From assembly GCF_017312365.1 (NCBI RefSeq), contig NZ_BLJI01000011.1, forward strand, positions 62,001-126,000: 64,000 bases of DNA. The letters run 5' to 3'. How positions within the stretch are numbered: position 1 is the stretch's first letter; every line of letters begins with the position of its first letter. The translations under genes were made by a program, and so were the position numbers. The stretch is from Chroococcus sp. FPU101 (GTDB lineage: Bacteria; Cyanobacteriota; Cyanobacteriia; Cyanobacteriales; Microcystaceae). The notes under the pieces were generated by a model, which saw only the letters and a list, made by a program, of their open reading frames with translations, was not told the origin of the DNA and ran no database searches. Below, one piece after another: positions 55,708-64,000 of this stretch.

Positions 55708-58308
55708 CGTACCGACGGGCATTCCTAAAATATCCTCAATGCGGGGCATTTCATCAAGGGGAATAACTCGACCTTCGTCTTCAAAATTAGCAATTTGATC
55801 GAAGTTAAGATAGCGGTATAAATTACCCTCAAAAGGCTTAATTTTATCCGCAACAATTGATAAATATTCCTCAACAGTGGGAATTCTTCCGAGTAATGCA
55901 CACACCGCAGCGAGTTCCGCAGAACCCAAATAAACTCGCGCATCTTTCCCCATACGGTTATTAAAATTGCGGGTAGATGTGGAAAACACTGTCGCACCGT
56001 CAGGAACCCGTGCTTGGTTGCCCATACACAGAGAACAGCCTGGCATTTCAGTACGCGCCCCTGATGCAGCAAACACGCCATATACGCCTTCTTCCCGTAA
56101 CTGTTGTTCATCCATGCGAGTTGGGGGACATATCCAGAGTCTCGCTTTCGTTTGTCCAACTCCTTCTAAAATCTTAGCAGCAGCACGATAATGTCCGATA
56201 TTGGTCATACAAGAACCAATAAAGACCTCATCAATTTTGTCGCCTGCACATTCTGAGAGTAGTTTAACATTATCAGGATCATTCGGTGCAGCAACGATCG
56301 GCTCTTTAATCTCACTTAAATTAATTTCAATGATATCGGCATATTCTGCATCTGCGTCGGCTTCCATCAAAATAGGATTAGCCAGCCATTGCTCCATTTT
56401 AGCAACACGGCGTAGGATGGTTCTAGCATCAGAATAACCTCTTGCAACCATGTTCTTTAACAGAGCAACATTAGAACGCAAATACTCAGCCACCGTATCG
56501 GTACTCAATTTTATTGTACTTCCCGCACAAGACCGTTCCGCCGTCGCATCGGTTAACTCGAATGCTTGTTCAACTTTTAAGTCAGGTAAACCCTCCATCT
56601 CCATGATGCGACCATTGAAGACGTTTATCTTATTCGATTTTGCTACAGTTAATTTACCCTCTTGCATGGCAACGTAGGGAATAGCGTTCACAATATCCCG
56701 TAGTGTAACCCCTGGCTGTAATTCTCCAGTAAATCGTACTAAAACCGATTCTGGCATATCTAAGGGCATCACGCCTAAAGCAGCAGCAAATGCGACTAAA
56801 CCTGAACCTGCTGGAAAGGAAATACCTAGGGGAAAACGAGTATGAGAGTCGCCACCTGTTCCCACCGTATCGGGTAACAGCATTCGGTTTAACCATGAGT
56901 GAATGATACCGTCACCTGGACGTAATGCGACACCTGCACGTGTAGAGAAAAAGTCGGGTAATTCGTGGTGTGTTTTAATATCTACAGGTTTAGGATAAGC
57001 TGCGGTATGACAAAAACTCTGCATCACTAAGTCCGCATTAAACCCAAGACAAGCGAGTTCTTTTAATTCATCTCGTGTCATTGGGCCTGTAGTATCCTGA
57101 GAACCCACTGTAGTCATGATGGGGTCGCAAGATGTACCCGGACGTACTCCAACTAAACCGCAAGCCTTCCCGACCATTTTTTGCGCGAGTGTGAAGCCTT
57201 TTCCAGTGTCTTTGGGCATCACTGGACGGGCAAATAGATCACTTGTTCCGAGTCCTAATGTTTGGCGAGTTCTATCGGTTAAACCACGTCCAATAAGCAG
57301 AGGAATACGACCACCTGCTCTGACTTCATCTAAGATAGTGACAGGTTTGAGTTCAAAGGTCGAAATAACTTCCCCTGCTTCATTAGTGATTTTACCTTCA
57401 TAGGGATAAATTGTGATTACATCCCCTGTATTCATTTTAGTAACATCACATTCGATGGGTAATGCGCCAGAGTCTTCTGCTGTATTAAAGAAAATGGGGG
57501 CAATTTTTCCGCCTAAAATATAACCACCTGAGCGTTTATTGGGAATAAAGGGGATATCTTCGCCAATATGCCATAAAACCGAGTTAATCGCGGATTTTCG
57601 AGATGAGCCTGTTCCGACCACATCACCCACATATGCTACAGGATATCCTTTTTGTTTGAGTTGTGCGATCGTATCTAGTCCCCCAAGCATTCTGCTTTCT
57701 AACATGACTGTCGCGTGTAGGGGAATATCTGGGCGACTGGTAGCATGAGGTGCGGGGGATAAGTCATCGGTGTTGGTTTCACCTGGGACTTTAAAAACAG
57801 TAACGGTAATTTCTTTTTTGACTTTCGGTTTACTGATGAACCATGAACCGTTTGCCCATGCGTCTAAAACTTCTTTAGCATACGGGTTCGTATCGGCTAA
57901 TTCGACCACTTCATTAAAGACATCGAAAACAAGTAAAATTTTACTTAAAGCAGATGTCGCCGTTGATGCGATATTGGGATCTCTCGATTTTAGTAATTCG
58001 ACTAATGATTGTACATTATACCCACCGACCATCGTTCCAAGTAAACTAACTGCACCTTGAGCCGAAATTACGGGAGTAACTATCTGTCCTTTTGCTACAC
58101 CTGTTAGAAAACCTGCTTTAACATAGGCTGCTTCATCGACTCCAGGGGGAACTCTATCACGCAATAATTCTAATAGTTCTCCTTTTAATTCTTCGGTTGG
58201 GTTTTTCAACATTTCGCAAAGTTCAGAGGTTTGTTGAGCATTTAATGGTAAGGGAGGGATACCTAATTTAGCTCTTTCTGCGACGTGTTGACGGTATTCT
58301 TCTAACAT
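55702..58308 (-). CDS. acnB: Aconitate hydratase 2 / 2-methylisocitrate dehydratase
   Basis: An 868-residue AcnB-type aconitase, interconverting citrate and isocitrate in the TCA cycle with a [4Fe-4S] cluster. The N-terminal HEAT-like domain ([23 protein letters not shown]) precedes the swivelling domain ([20 protein letters not shown]), the order unique to AcnB. The catalytic domains include [33 protein letters not shown] and the cluster motif GCSLCMGNQ. The length is normal. The stop codon belongs to a GC-rich repeat, so the last residues (PVGTT) may have been altered by it. ATG at 58308. No co-oriented TCA partner adjoins it. Confidence 0.96.
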   Translation of the reverse strand: MLEEYRQHVAERAKLGIPPLPLNAQQTSELCEMLKNPTEELKGELLELLRDRVPPGVDEAAYVKAGFLTGVAKGQIVTPVISAQGAVSLLGTMVGGYNVQSLVELLKSRDPNIASTATSALSKILLVFDVFNEVVELADTNPYAKEVLDAWANGSWFISKPKVKKEITVTVFKVPGETNTDDLSPAPHATSRPDIPLHATVMLESRMLGGLDTIAQLKQKGYPVAYVGDVVGTGSSRKSAINSVLWHIGEDIPFIPNKRSGGYILGGKIAPIFFNTAEDSGALPIECDVTKMNTGDVITIYPYEGKITNEAGEVISTFELKPVTILDEVRAGGRIPLLIGRGLTDRTRQTLGLGTSDLFARPVMPKDTGKGFTLAQKMVGKACGLVGVRPGTSCDPIMTTVGSQDTTGPMTRDELKELACLGFNADLVMQSFCHTAAYPKPVDIKTHHELPDFFSTRAGVALRPGDGIIHSWLNRMLLPDTVGTGGDSHTRFPLGISFPAGSGLVAFAAALGVMPLDMPESVLVRFTGELQPGVTLRDIVNAIPYVAMQEGKLTVAKSNKINVFNGRIMEMEGLPDLKVEQAFELTDATAERSCAGSTIKLSTDTVAEYLRSNVALLKNMVARGYSDARTILRRVAKMEQWLANPILMEADADAEYADIIEINLSEIKEPIVAAPNDPDNVKLLSECAGDKIDEVFIGSCMTNIGHYRAAAKILEGVGQTKARLWICPPTRMDEQQLREEGVYGVFAASGARTEMPGCSLCMGNQARVPDGATVFSTSTRNFNNRMGKDARVYLGSAELAAVCALLGRIPTVEEYLSIVADKIKPFEGNLYRYLNFDQIANFEDEGRVIPLDEMPRIEDILGMPVGTT

Positions 58309-58425
58309 TTTGATGTGTTTCTCCTGATGGTTGCATTGATGTTCAGTCTAGTTGAAAGATCAATTTTGGAAGGGTATCTATTGCTACCTTGAGTCATGCA
58401 GTGGAATTTAGTATATAGTCATCTT

Positions 58426-58511
58426 GCTGCTCTATTTAATCATGTTCAAGTGATCTTAAGGAAGGATGACAAGAATTTAGCTTTATTTATATTGTAGTCG
58501 TTATGAGTTTA
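58426..58511. repeat. 86-bp direct repeat, left copy
   Basis: From gctgctctattta to gagttta. It matches 59698-59783 over 86 bp with about six substitutions and no gaps. It lies in the 280-bp non-coding gap between acnB and the short hypothetical pair. No open reading frame is seen in it. Confidence 0.85.
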
Positions 58512-58590
58512 AAAAAGACTGAAGACAATTTGAACTGATTTAATGTATTTTGAGAGCTAGGTCGTGTAGAAATGTTTAGTAAAAACAGAA

Positions 58591-58938
58591 ATGACTATCC
58601 CTAAAGCTATTCAAGATTTAATTAATCAATTATTGCAAGAATTGAATGAGATTGAATAACGCTCAAGGCATGGATTAGCTTTAGCCAGCTTGCTTTTATC
58701 ACACTTTTCTAACAATGCTAAACTACTTGGAATAACTGCTACACTAACCAATGCTCTTTTTCTGGTTAGCAACTTTAGAAAACGCATTGCATTCATCGTA
58801 ACTAGACTTGACACGGCAGATATAGCGGATGAAACCATACAAGAAGCAGGAGAAGACCTATCAGAATTTCTAGGACGGATTTTAGAAAGTAAAATATCAG
58901 TAGACCAAGCAGTAGGGATTCTGGAGGATTTAGTATGA
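58591..58938 (+). pseudogene. Short hypothetical gene with in-frame stop codon
   Basis: From the ATG at 58591 the frame reads M-T-I-P-K-A-I-Q-D-L-I-N-Q-L-L-Q-E-L-N-E-I-E, then TAA at 58657-58659, then continues as R-S-R-H-G-L-A-L-A-S-L-L-L-S to the stop at 58938. A C-to-T change in a Gln codon would account for the stop. The restored protein of about 115 residues is helical, with GITATLTNALFLVSNFRKRI and DETIQEAGEDLSEFLGRILESKI. I recall similar short cyanobacterial proteins but no name or function. A TTG at 58690 could give an 82-residue fragment. It overlaps the next gene by 4 bp. Confidence 0.6.
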
Positions 58939-59291
58939 CACAAGCTAATTTAACACAAAAACAAGAAGAACAACTAGCACAAGCATTAGAACTGACTCAG
59001 CAGTTTGAACAAAAACTTCAAGAGCTTGATCAGTTTAGTGATGCTTTTGTACAAAAATATAAAAGGGAAAGCATTTTCAATAGCTTTAAAGAGAGAATTA
59101 ATTTAGGACAGCAAAATCAAATCCCAATTGAAGCCAAATTAATTCTTTTAGGAGAAGTTATTTATGCAGCAGAAAAACAAGATATAACGCCTAATCAAGC
59201 TAGAAAATTAGAAGAATTATTAGGTTTATCTAAGTATATTCAAAATTATTCAAAGATTAGAGAACAAGCAATATTAGGAGAGTTAGTTTAA
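58935..59291 (+). CDS. Short helical hypothetical protein
   Basis: 118 residues, starting at an ATG that overlaps the previous stop (ATGA), so translational coupling is likely. The N-terminal third is a Gln/Glu/Leu-rich coiled coil (LTQKQEEQLAQALELTQQFEQKLQEL); the rest is helical and Lys-rich. No catalytic motif or membrane segment. The paired arrangement of two small helical proteins resembles toxin-antitoxin or adapter pairs, but nothing in either sequence identifies a toxin fold. Confidence 0.6.
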   Translation: MTQANLTQKQEEQLAQALELTQQFEQKLQELDQFSDAFVQKYKRESIFNSFKERINLGQQNQIPIEAKLILLGEVIYAAEKQDITPNQARKLEELLGLSKYIQNYSKIREQAILGELV

Positions 59292-59365
59292 TTAGATACT
59301 TAGATACTCTGTAAAATTGTTACAACGTATCTCTAAACAACTTTGTCAAACAAAATTGATTATAA

Positions 59366-59578
59366 CTATGCTGTTTCTATTTCTTCTTCTTGTCCCCAAG
59401 AAGAAATTCCACCCGCTTCGTAATCTTTTTGCCAGCCATCATCCCATACTTGTTGAGGATCATTAACGACTTGTTCAAAATCATTAATATGTCTTTTAAC
59501 ACATTGATGTCCCAACGCCTGACCAGCACCATATAAAGCACCTTTTGTCACTATCCCCGCGCCTGTTATGAGATCCAT
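59366..59578 (-). CDS. Small hypothetical protein
   Basis: 70 residues with ATG at 59578 and an AAGGA ribosome-binding site about ten bases upstream. A Gly/Ala-rich N-terminus (LITGAGIVTKGALYGAGQALG) is weakly hydrophobic; the C-terminus is acidic with several Trp (QVWDDGWQKDYEAGGISSWG). No family was recognised. It lies inside the segment between the direct repeats and converges with the hypothetical pair. Confidence 0.55.
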   Translation of the reverse strand: MDLITGAGIVTKGALYGAGQALGHQCVKRHINDFEQVVNDPQQVWDDGWQKDYEAGGISSWGQEEEIETA

Positions 59579-59697
59579 ATTTTTAAGTTTCCTTTTAACT
59601 TAAAATAAACTTTTATCATATTAAAGTTAATAAAATTTAATTTCATCAGGAGCTTTACTTAAGTAAATTCTCTTAGGAAATAACTATAAGTCTACTC

Positions 59698-59783
59698 GCT
59701 GCTCTATTTAATCATGTTCGGGTGATGTTAAGGAAGGATGACAAGGGTTTGGCTTTATTTATATTGTAGTCGTTATGAGTTTA
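59698..59783. repeat. 86-bp direct repeat, right copy
   Basis: Same orientation as the copy at 58426-58511, about 93 percent identical by eye. It ends 6 bp before the stop codon of the kaiB-like gene. Confidence 0.85.
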
Positions 59784-59789
59784 TTTTTT

Positions 59790-60080
59790 TTAATTAAAAT
59801 CTGCGTCGTAACGAACTAAGTTTAAACCTAATATAACTTTTTGTGTATCGGTTAGATCGCCGATGATCCGTTGTAGAGGTAGGGGAAGTTGTTTAATAAG
59901 AGTTGGAGTGACGATAATTTTTTCTTGTTCGGCTAAATAGGGTTGTTCTAGAACATCAATAATTTCTACACTGTATGGATCATCTAATTCTTCTCGACAA
60001 ATACGAAATAGATTTGCGATCGCTCTTTGGGATCTGATAGAATTTCCCGTAATGTAGAGTCTAAAAGTATATTTATTCAT
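59790..60080 (-). CDS. KaiB-like circadian clock protein, without kaiA or kaiC
   Basis: 96 residues with the KaiB fold signature: FRLYITGNSIRSQRAIANLFRICREEL, EIIDVLEQPYLAEQEKIIVTPTLIKQLPLPLQRIIGDLTDTQKVILGL. KaiB switches fold and binds the KaiC hexamer in the cyanobacterial clock. Canonical kaiB sits in kaiABC; here no kai gene is adjacent, and the N-terminal sequence differs from the standard KaiB1 (LYVAGNTPNS). It is therefore probably one of the divergent paralogues (KaiB2- or KaiB3-like), whose roles are less clear. ATG at 60080; family confidence is high. Confidence 0.87.
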   Translation of the reverse strand: MNKYTFRLYITGNSIRSQRAIANLFRICREELDDPYSVEIIDVLEQPYLAEQEKIIVTPTLIKQLPLPLQRIIGDLTDTQKVILGLNLVRYDADFN

Positions 60081-60123
60081 AGCTATGACCGAGGATTTGA
60101 CCTCGATGCAATATTAATGTTAT

Positions 60124-60408
60124 TCAATGATTAATTTGTCGAACTACGGTTAATTCAGAATAACTTACGCCTGCGGTTCCTTGACTGGGGTGAGTGGAGT
60201 CACCCACTAACCAAAGATTTTTCACTCTTGTACGAGTCGCGATCCCAAAGGGGCCAAAAGTTGGTATTCCTTGTCCAATTTCTCCAACAATACCTTTATC
60301 CATAGCAGTATATCGCGCAAATGTCAAGGGTGTCGCTGATTCTTTGTGAATAATTGTATCGGGTGTCAGATTAAAATCAAACGTAAAACCTTTGCGTTTA
60401 AAAATTGC
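60124..60408 (-). pseudogene. Decayed, internally deleted copy of crtD
   Basis: From 60408 the minus strand reads A-I-F-K-R-K-G-F-T-F-D, matching residues around 42-53 of the intact CrtD encoded at 61011-62501, and then jumps directly to F-N-L-T-P-D-T-I-I-H, matching the last ~90 residues through to the stop at 60124. Everything between is missing. The join lies at TTTGAT/TTTAAT, a short similarity. A TGA lies immediately upstream of the A-I-F start, and no N-terminus or ribosome-binding site exists. The retained sequence is roughly 85 percent identical to the intact gene by eye. Confidence 0.85.
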
Positions 60409-60444
60409 TCATAATATATTTTATTCACTTTCAATTCAATAGAC

Positions 60445-61014
60445 ATGATTTTTGAGTCAACAAAAACTTTAGCTAAATGGTCGCTTGATGACTACCATCG
60501 CATGATTGAAGCAGGTATTTTAAACGATCGCAAAGTAGAATTATTATCAGGAGAGATTGTCGAAATGACTCCAGAAAGTCCGTTTCATAGAGTTTATGGC
60601 GAAGGATTAGTCAATTATTTACGAACTCGTTTAAAAGATCGTGCTTGGGTTAGTGAAGCTCGTCCTATTACTTTAGCAAATTCTGAACCTGAACCCGATA
60701 TTGCTATTGTGAGACTACCTTGGTTCCAGTACAGTCAGCATCACCCCTATAGTGAAGATATTTTTTGGCTGATTGAAATTTCGGACTCTACACTCAATAA
60801 AGATCTTAATGAGAAAAAACAATTATACGCTCAAGCAGGAATTTTAGAATACTCGGTTGTTGATGTCAAAGCAAAAAAAGTCATTGTTTTCCAGCAACCT
60901 GAAGGAAACAATTATCGTATCCAACTAGAATACACGACAGGAAACATCGCGCCTCTTACATCCCCCGATGTCGAAATACCAGTAGAAAAAATTTTTAATG
61001 GACAAATTATTTAA
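60445..61014 (+). CDS. Uma2-family (DUF820) restriction endonuclease-fold protein
   Basis: A 189-residue PD-(D/E)XK-fold protein. WSLDDYHRMIEAGILNDRKVELLSGEIVEMTPESPFH at the N-terminus, the active-site EPDIAIV, and FWLIEISDSTLNKDLNEKKQLYAQAGILEYSVVD are the family signature. Uma2-type proteins occur in dozens of copies per cyanobacterial genome; their function is unresolved, with nuclease activity inferred from the fold. It lies between the decayed crtD copy and the intact gene, and its last bases overlap the convergent crtD stop. All expected acidic catalytic residues seem present. Confidence 0.9.
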   Translation: MIFESTKTLAKWSLDDYHRMIEAGILNDRKVELLSGEIVEMTPESPFHRVYGEGLVNYLRTRLKDRAWVSEARPITLANSEPEPDIAIVRLPWFQYSQHHPYSEDIFWLIEISDSTLNKDLNEKKQLYAQAGILEYSVVDVKAKKVIVFQQPEGNNYRIQLEYTTGNIAPLTSPDVEIPVEKIFNGQII

Positions 61015-62501
61015 TGCTCAATTTGTCGTACTACGGTTAAAGCCGAATAACTTACGCCTGCGGTTCCTTCACCAGGGTGAGTCGAGTCACCCACTAACCA
61101 AAGATTTTTCACTCTTGTACGAGTCGCAATGCCAAAGGGGCCAAAAGTTGAGATTCTTTGCCCTATGCCTCCGACAATCCCGTTCTTTCTAGCAGTATAT
61201 CGCGCAAATGTCAAGGGTGTAGCTGATTCCTGGTGAATAATTGTATCGGCTGTGAGATTAAAATATGAACTGAGTCGCTCTTGTGCTTCTTGGGTATATT
61301 GTTGTTTTAAGCTTTCGTATTCTTCTTTTGTCCCTTTCCACCAGCTATCCGTATTGGTAAAAGAAGATGCAATAATAGTCGCTTTTCCATCAGGGGCGCG
61401 TCCATCATTGGGTTGACTGACAGACACAAACAGGGAATTATTTTCACCAATGGGGCCATCATAATCATAGAGAAACTGTAGATGAGGTGGGCAGTTTTCT
61501 GGAATTGCTTCTCGTTTAACTCCCAAATAAATAACAAATGCGCCAGATGGTTCGGGTAATTTTTCGACTCTTTTTTGATAAAGAAGATTAGATAAATTTT
61601 CGGTCATTTGTACTAAATTTTGTACTGTTACATTCGCCACAATTTGATCCGCTTCTTCTGTCCAAGTTTTTCCGTTTTTTTGATTTCTGACAGTAACTCC
61701 TATTGCTTTTCCTTGTTGGGTGTGGATAGTTTCAACGGTGTGACGCATTTCTAGTTTACCGCCATATTTTTCGAGGGCTGTCACTAGACGATCGCTCAAT
61801 ACTTGCATACTTCCTTTAAGGTGATACAATCCTTGTGGGGCTTGCGAAACAGATAAAGCCGTCGCCGCATACAAAAGAGCCGTTTCGTCCGCGCTGACTT
61901 GGGAGTATAGTTTTAACTGTAGATCCAAAAATGTTTTAAGGCGTTGATCCGAATATAAACCATACAGTTTTAAAGCTTCTCCAACGGTCATCAAAGTAAA
62001 AGGAACCGTAATTAAAGTATCAGGGCGTAACGCTTGAACCAGTTGCCAAATATCCCAAAAGTTGCGGGGGGGTAATACGGGATCTCGTGACTGGAACCGC
62101 CAACTTGCTTGAAATAGTTTTGCTAAAAGTTGCCAAAACGGTTCACTATTGGGAAATTGTTTTTGTCGTTCTGCTTGCCATTTTATCGGATCTCGCCACA
62201 CTCGTATCGGTTCAGTTTCATTCGGGAGAAAAACAGCACAAGCGGGATCACAATAAGTAGCATCAGGCAATTCAATTTCTAATTCAGAGAAGATACGATG
62301 GTGAATGCCTCCTGCTTCTAAACCTGCTACCTGAGTCGCCCCAACATCAAAAATAAAACCTTTGCGTTTAAAAGTCGATGCACAACCCCCAGGAACGATC
62401 GCTTGATCATATATTGTTACTTGATAACCTCTTTTGGCTAGTAATGCGCCTGCGGTTAAACCTCCTATTCCTGCACCAATAACGATAATGTGATCTTTCA
62501 T
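61011..62501 (-). CDS. crtD: Carotenoid C-3',4' desaturase CrtD
   Basis: A 496-residue FAD-dependent oxidoreductase of the phytoene desaturase family. The dinucleotide motif IIVIGAGIGGLTAGALLAKRG starts at residue 5; PGGCASTFKRKGFIFDVGATQVAGLE is typical of cyanobacterial CrtD. The C-terminal FAD motif is RVKNLWLVGDSTHPGEGTAGVSYS. CrtD introduces the 3',4' double bond in myxol (myxoxanthophyll) synthesis. Carotene isomerase CrtISO-type proteins are related, but the GLYHLKGSMQVLSDRLVTAL region and overall pattern fit CrtD better. The start is the ATG at 62501. dTDP-rhamnose genes elsewhere in the window could supply the sugar of myxol glycosides. Confidence 0.88.
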   Translation of the reverse strand: MKDHIIVIGAGIGGLTAGALLAKRGYQVTIYDQAIVPGGCASTFKRKGFIFDVGATQVAGLEAGGIHHRIFSELEIELPDATYCDPACAVFLPNETEPIRVWRDPIKWQAERQKQFPNSEPFWQLLAKLFQASWRFQSRDPVLPPRNFWDIWQLVQALRPDTLITVPFTLMTVGEALKLYGLYSDQRLKTFLDLQLKLYSQVSADETALLYAATALSVSQAPQGLYHLKGSMQVLSDRLVTALEKYGGKLEMRHTVETIHTQQGKAIGVTVRNQKNGKTWTEEADQIVANVTVQNLVQMTENLSNLLYQKRVEKLPEPSGAFVIYLGVKREAIPENCPPHLQFLYDYDGPIGENNSLFVSVSQPNDGRAPDGKATIIASSFTNTDSWWKGTKEEYESLKQQYTQEAQERLSSYFNLTADTIIHQESATPLTFARYTARKNGIVGGIGQRISTFGPFGIATRTRVKNLWLVGDSTHPGEGTAGVSYSALTVVRQIEH

Positions 62502-62637
62502 GCCCGTTTACTGTAATCACTTTTCTTTAGCCTAAAAAGTTTTTTACGATTTGTAAACCTTTTTGACTTTACCAAATGCTTTAGAAACTTATACTTGATA
62601 GTTCCCCCTCTTATATATAAAAGTACTCCTAATAGTT

Positions 62638-62696
62638 CCCTCTCCTATGAGGAGAGGGTTAGGGTGAGGTGGAGGGGGTTAGGGGGCGGTGAAAAG
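62638..62696. repeat. GC-rich hairpin repeat, copy 4, with G-rich tail
   Basis: CCCTCTCC (62638-62645) and GGAGAGGG (62651-62658) form a perfect 8-bp stem with a TATGA loop. The tail GGTTAGGGTGAGGTGGAGGG and following GGTTAGGGGGCGG contains four G-runs of three or more and could form a G-quadruplex. It lies between acs and crtD and resembles the repeats near 53.4-55.7 kb. Confidence 0.75.
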
Positions 62697-62714
62697 GGAA
62701 ACACTCAACACCAA

Positions 62715-64000
62715 TTAGGAACCGCTACGCAACTTATCTAGAACGCTTCTATCCTCTAAAGTAGAAGTATCGCCGACAATTTCTTGACCTGCTGCTAGAC
62801 TACGCAACAAACGCCGCATAATCTTACCTGAACGAGTTTTTGGCAGAACATCGGTAAAACGAATTTCGCCAGGACGTGCGATCGCGCCAATTTCCTTAAC
62901 CACATGGGCTTGAAGCTCTTTTAAAAGTGCGTCAGAAGCCACATAATCGCCCTCTAGAGTCACGAAAGCGTAAATTTCCTCTCCTTTGAGGTCATCGGGC
63001 TTACCCACGACTGCTGCCTCAGCAACCGATGGATGAGACACTAAAGCCGATTCTATTTCCATTGTTCCCAAACGATGACCCGCAACATTGATCACATCAT
63101 CAACGCGACCCATCACCCAGAAATAACCCTCTTCATCCTGACGACTGCCATCACCTGCAAAATAAAAATACTGCCCATCTTGCGGGGCGATGTGTTCCCA
63201 ATAGGTATTACGGAAGCGTTCAGGATTTTTATAAACTGTCCGCATCATACTTGGCCAAGGATGTTTAATGACTAAATAACCGCCCTCATTGGCAGGAACA
63301 GGAGTACCATCGAGATCCACAACTTCGGCTATAATACCAGGAAACGGACGTGTAGCAGAACCTGGTTTAGTCGGTGTTGCACCTGGCAATGGTGTAATCA
63401 TAATTCCACCTGTTTCCGTTTGCCACCAAGTATCAACGATCGGACATTTTTCTTTTCCAATCACCCGATGATACCAGATCCAAGCTTCAGGGTTAATCGG
63501 TTCGCCAACCGTTCCTAATAAACGTAAAGAAGATAAATTACGTGCATTCGGTAATTCTTCACCCATTTTAATAAACGCACGGATCGCCGTTGGTGCAGTG
63601 TAGAAAATATTAACTTTATATTTTTCGATGATGTCCCAAAAACAACCTAAATTAGAAGGACGCGGCACCCCTTCATACATCAAAGTTGTCGCACCATTGG
63701 ATAACGGGCCATACACAATATAACTATGTCCTGTGATCCAACCGACATCAGCCGTACACCAATAGACATCAGTATCTTTGAGATCGAAGATCCATTTAGT
63801 GGTGATATGGGTGTATAAATTATAGCCCGCTGTTGTGTGAACCACCCCTTTCGGTTTGCCAGTAGAACCCGAAGTATAGAGAATAAATAACATATCCTCG
63901 CTGTCCATCGGTTCAGCAGGACAGTCATCAGACACTTGTTTTTGGAGTTCGTGCCACCAATGATCGCGCCCTTCAATCATTGTAATCGGTTCTTTAGTAC
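62715..64000 (-). CDS. acs: Acetyl-CoA synthetase (AMP-forming), 5' end cut by window edge
   Basis: The C-terminal ~428 residues of an AMP-forming acetyl-CoA synthetase; the frame stays open through the right edge (T-K-E-P-I-T before M-I-E-G-R-D-H-W-W). [19 protein letters not shown] is the ATP-binding loop, [18 protein letters not shown] the acyl-adenylate motif, [35 protein letters not shown] the hinge, and [12 protein letters not shown] carries the Lys that is acetylated to inactivate the enzyme in many bacteria. It makes acetyl-CoA from acetate and ATP in the cytoplasm. The stop lies close to GC-rich repeat copy 4. Confidence 0.95.
   Translation of the reverse strand, partial: TKEPITMIEGRDHWWHELQKQVSDDCPAEPMDSEDMLFILYTSGSTGKPKGVVHTTAGYNLYTHITTKWIFDLKDTDVYWCTADVGWITGHSYIVYGPLSNGATTLMYEGVPRPSNLGCFWDIIEKYKVNIFYTAPTAIRAFIKMGEELPNARNLSSLRLLGTVGEPINPEAWIWYHRVIGKEKCPIVDTWWQTETGGIMITPLPGATPTKPGSATRPFPGIIAEVVDLDGTPVPANEGGYLVIKHPWPSMMRTVYKNPERFRNTYWEHIAPQDGQYFYFAGDGSRQDEEGYFWVMGRVDDVINVAGHRLGTMEIESALVSHPSVAEAAVVGKPDDLKGEEIYAFVTLEGDYVASDALLKELQAHVVKEIGAIARPGEIRFTDVLPKTRSGKIMRRLLRSLAAGQEIVGDTSTLEDRSVLDKLRSGS

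Noticed and set aside
55725-58060. Several frames of 60-140 codons on both strands within acnB
   Set aside because: All are shadows of the acnB reading frame, which is full length and carries every family motif.
58626-58943. Minus-strand frame of about 105 codons opposite the short hypothetical pair
   Set aside because: It lies antisense to a plausible coupled operon, its translation is rich in Ser and Lys without pattern, and it has no ribosome-binding site.

Overview
The window is chromosomal DNA from an AT-rich, phycobilisome-containing cyanobacterium, most likely a unicellular type. The evidence is a phosphoribulokinase gene (prk) beside petH with an N-terminal CpcD-like phycobilisome-binding domain, a crtD carotenoid desaturase, a KaiB-like clock protein, a cyanobacterial-style acnB, many copies of the HIP1 octamer gcgatcgc, and conserved cyanobacterial families such as DUF3143, DUF4126 and DUF29. 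I found no rRNA, tRNA, CRISPR array or intact insertion sequence. Both ends cut genes: an isoaspartyl peptidase on the left and acetyl-CoA synthetase on the right.

Layout. 1-9.2 kb, all minus strand: isoaspartyl peptidase, FdhF/YdeP-type molybdopterin oxidoreductase, a frameshifted peptide-binding lipoprotein, DUF4126 membrane protein, PfkB sugar kinase, TonB-like Pro-rich protein, inositol-phosphatase-family enzyme. 9.4-12.8 kb: a large RTX calcium-binding repeat gene broken by two copies of the same 22-bp deletion. 12.9-26.3 kb: housekeeping and envelope genes (rodA, mrp, ispD, a glycosyltransferase, rfbC-rfbD-rfbA for dTDP-rhamnose), then a SucD/SucC-like pair that has lost key catalytic residues, and an SDR gene whose start codon overlaps that of a divergent membrane protein. 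26.5-36.4 kb: pentapeptide/TPR protein, SNF2 helicase, kinase remnant, hisH, pyroglutamyl-peptidase-like protein, CPBP protease, and an HTH-NACHT (bacterial NLR-like) gene split by a one-base frameshift. 36.9-43.3 kb: a phosphorelay hybrid kinase with a REC-GAF response regulator, two glycosyltransferases and a DUF29 pseudogene. 43.4-53.4 kb: prk/petH, argJ, a thioredoxin-like protein, a J-domain protein and a copper P-type ATPase. 53.4-64 kb: a small restriction-like islet (DUF559 and a GmrSD-like DUF262/DUF1524 protein) bounded by GC-rich hairpin repeats, acnB, a 1.2-kb cassette between 86-bp direct repeats, a lone kaiB-like gene, a decayed crtD copy, a Uma2-family gene, intact crtD and acs.

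How the genes fit together. Photosynthetic carbon and electron metabolism is represented by prk, petH and a probable thylakoid factor. Envelope and glycan synthesis is represented by rfb genes, several GT2 enzymes, rodA and a heptose-kinase-like protein; crtD plus dTDP-rhamnose synthesis would fit myxol-glycoside formation. Defence-type genes (HTH-NACHT, GmrSD-like, Uma2, DUF559) are scattered and lie near repeats. The disrupted loci are the SBP, RTX gene, kinase, HTH-NACHT gene, DUF29 gene, a short hypothetical gene and the crtD copy. Some are clear decay and some are single-base changes that could be sequencing errors.
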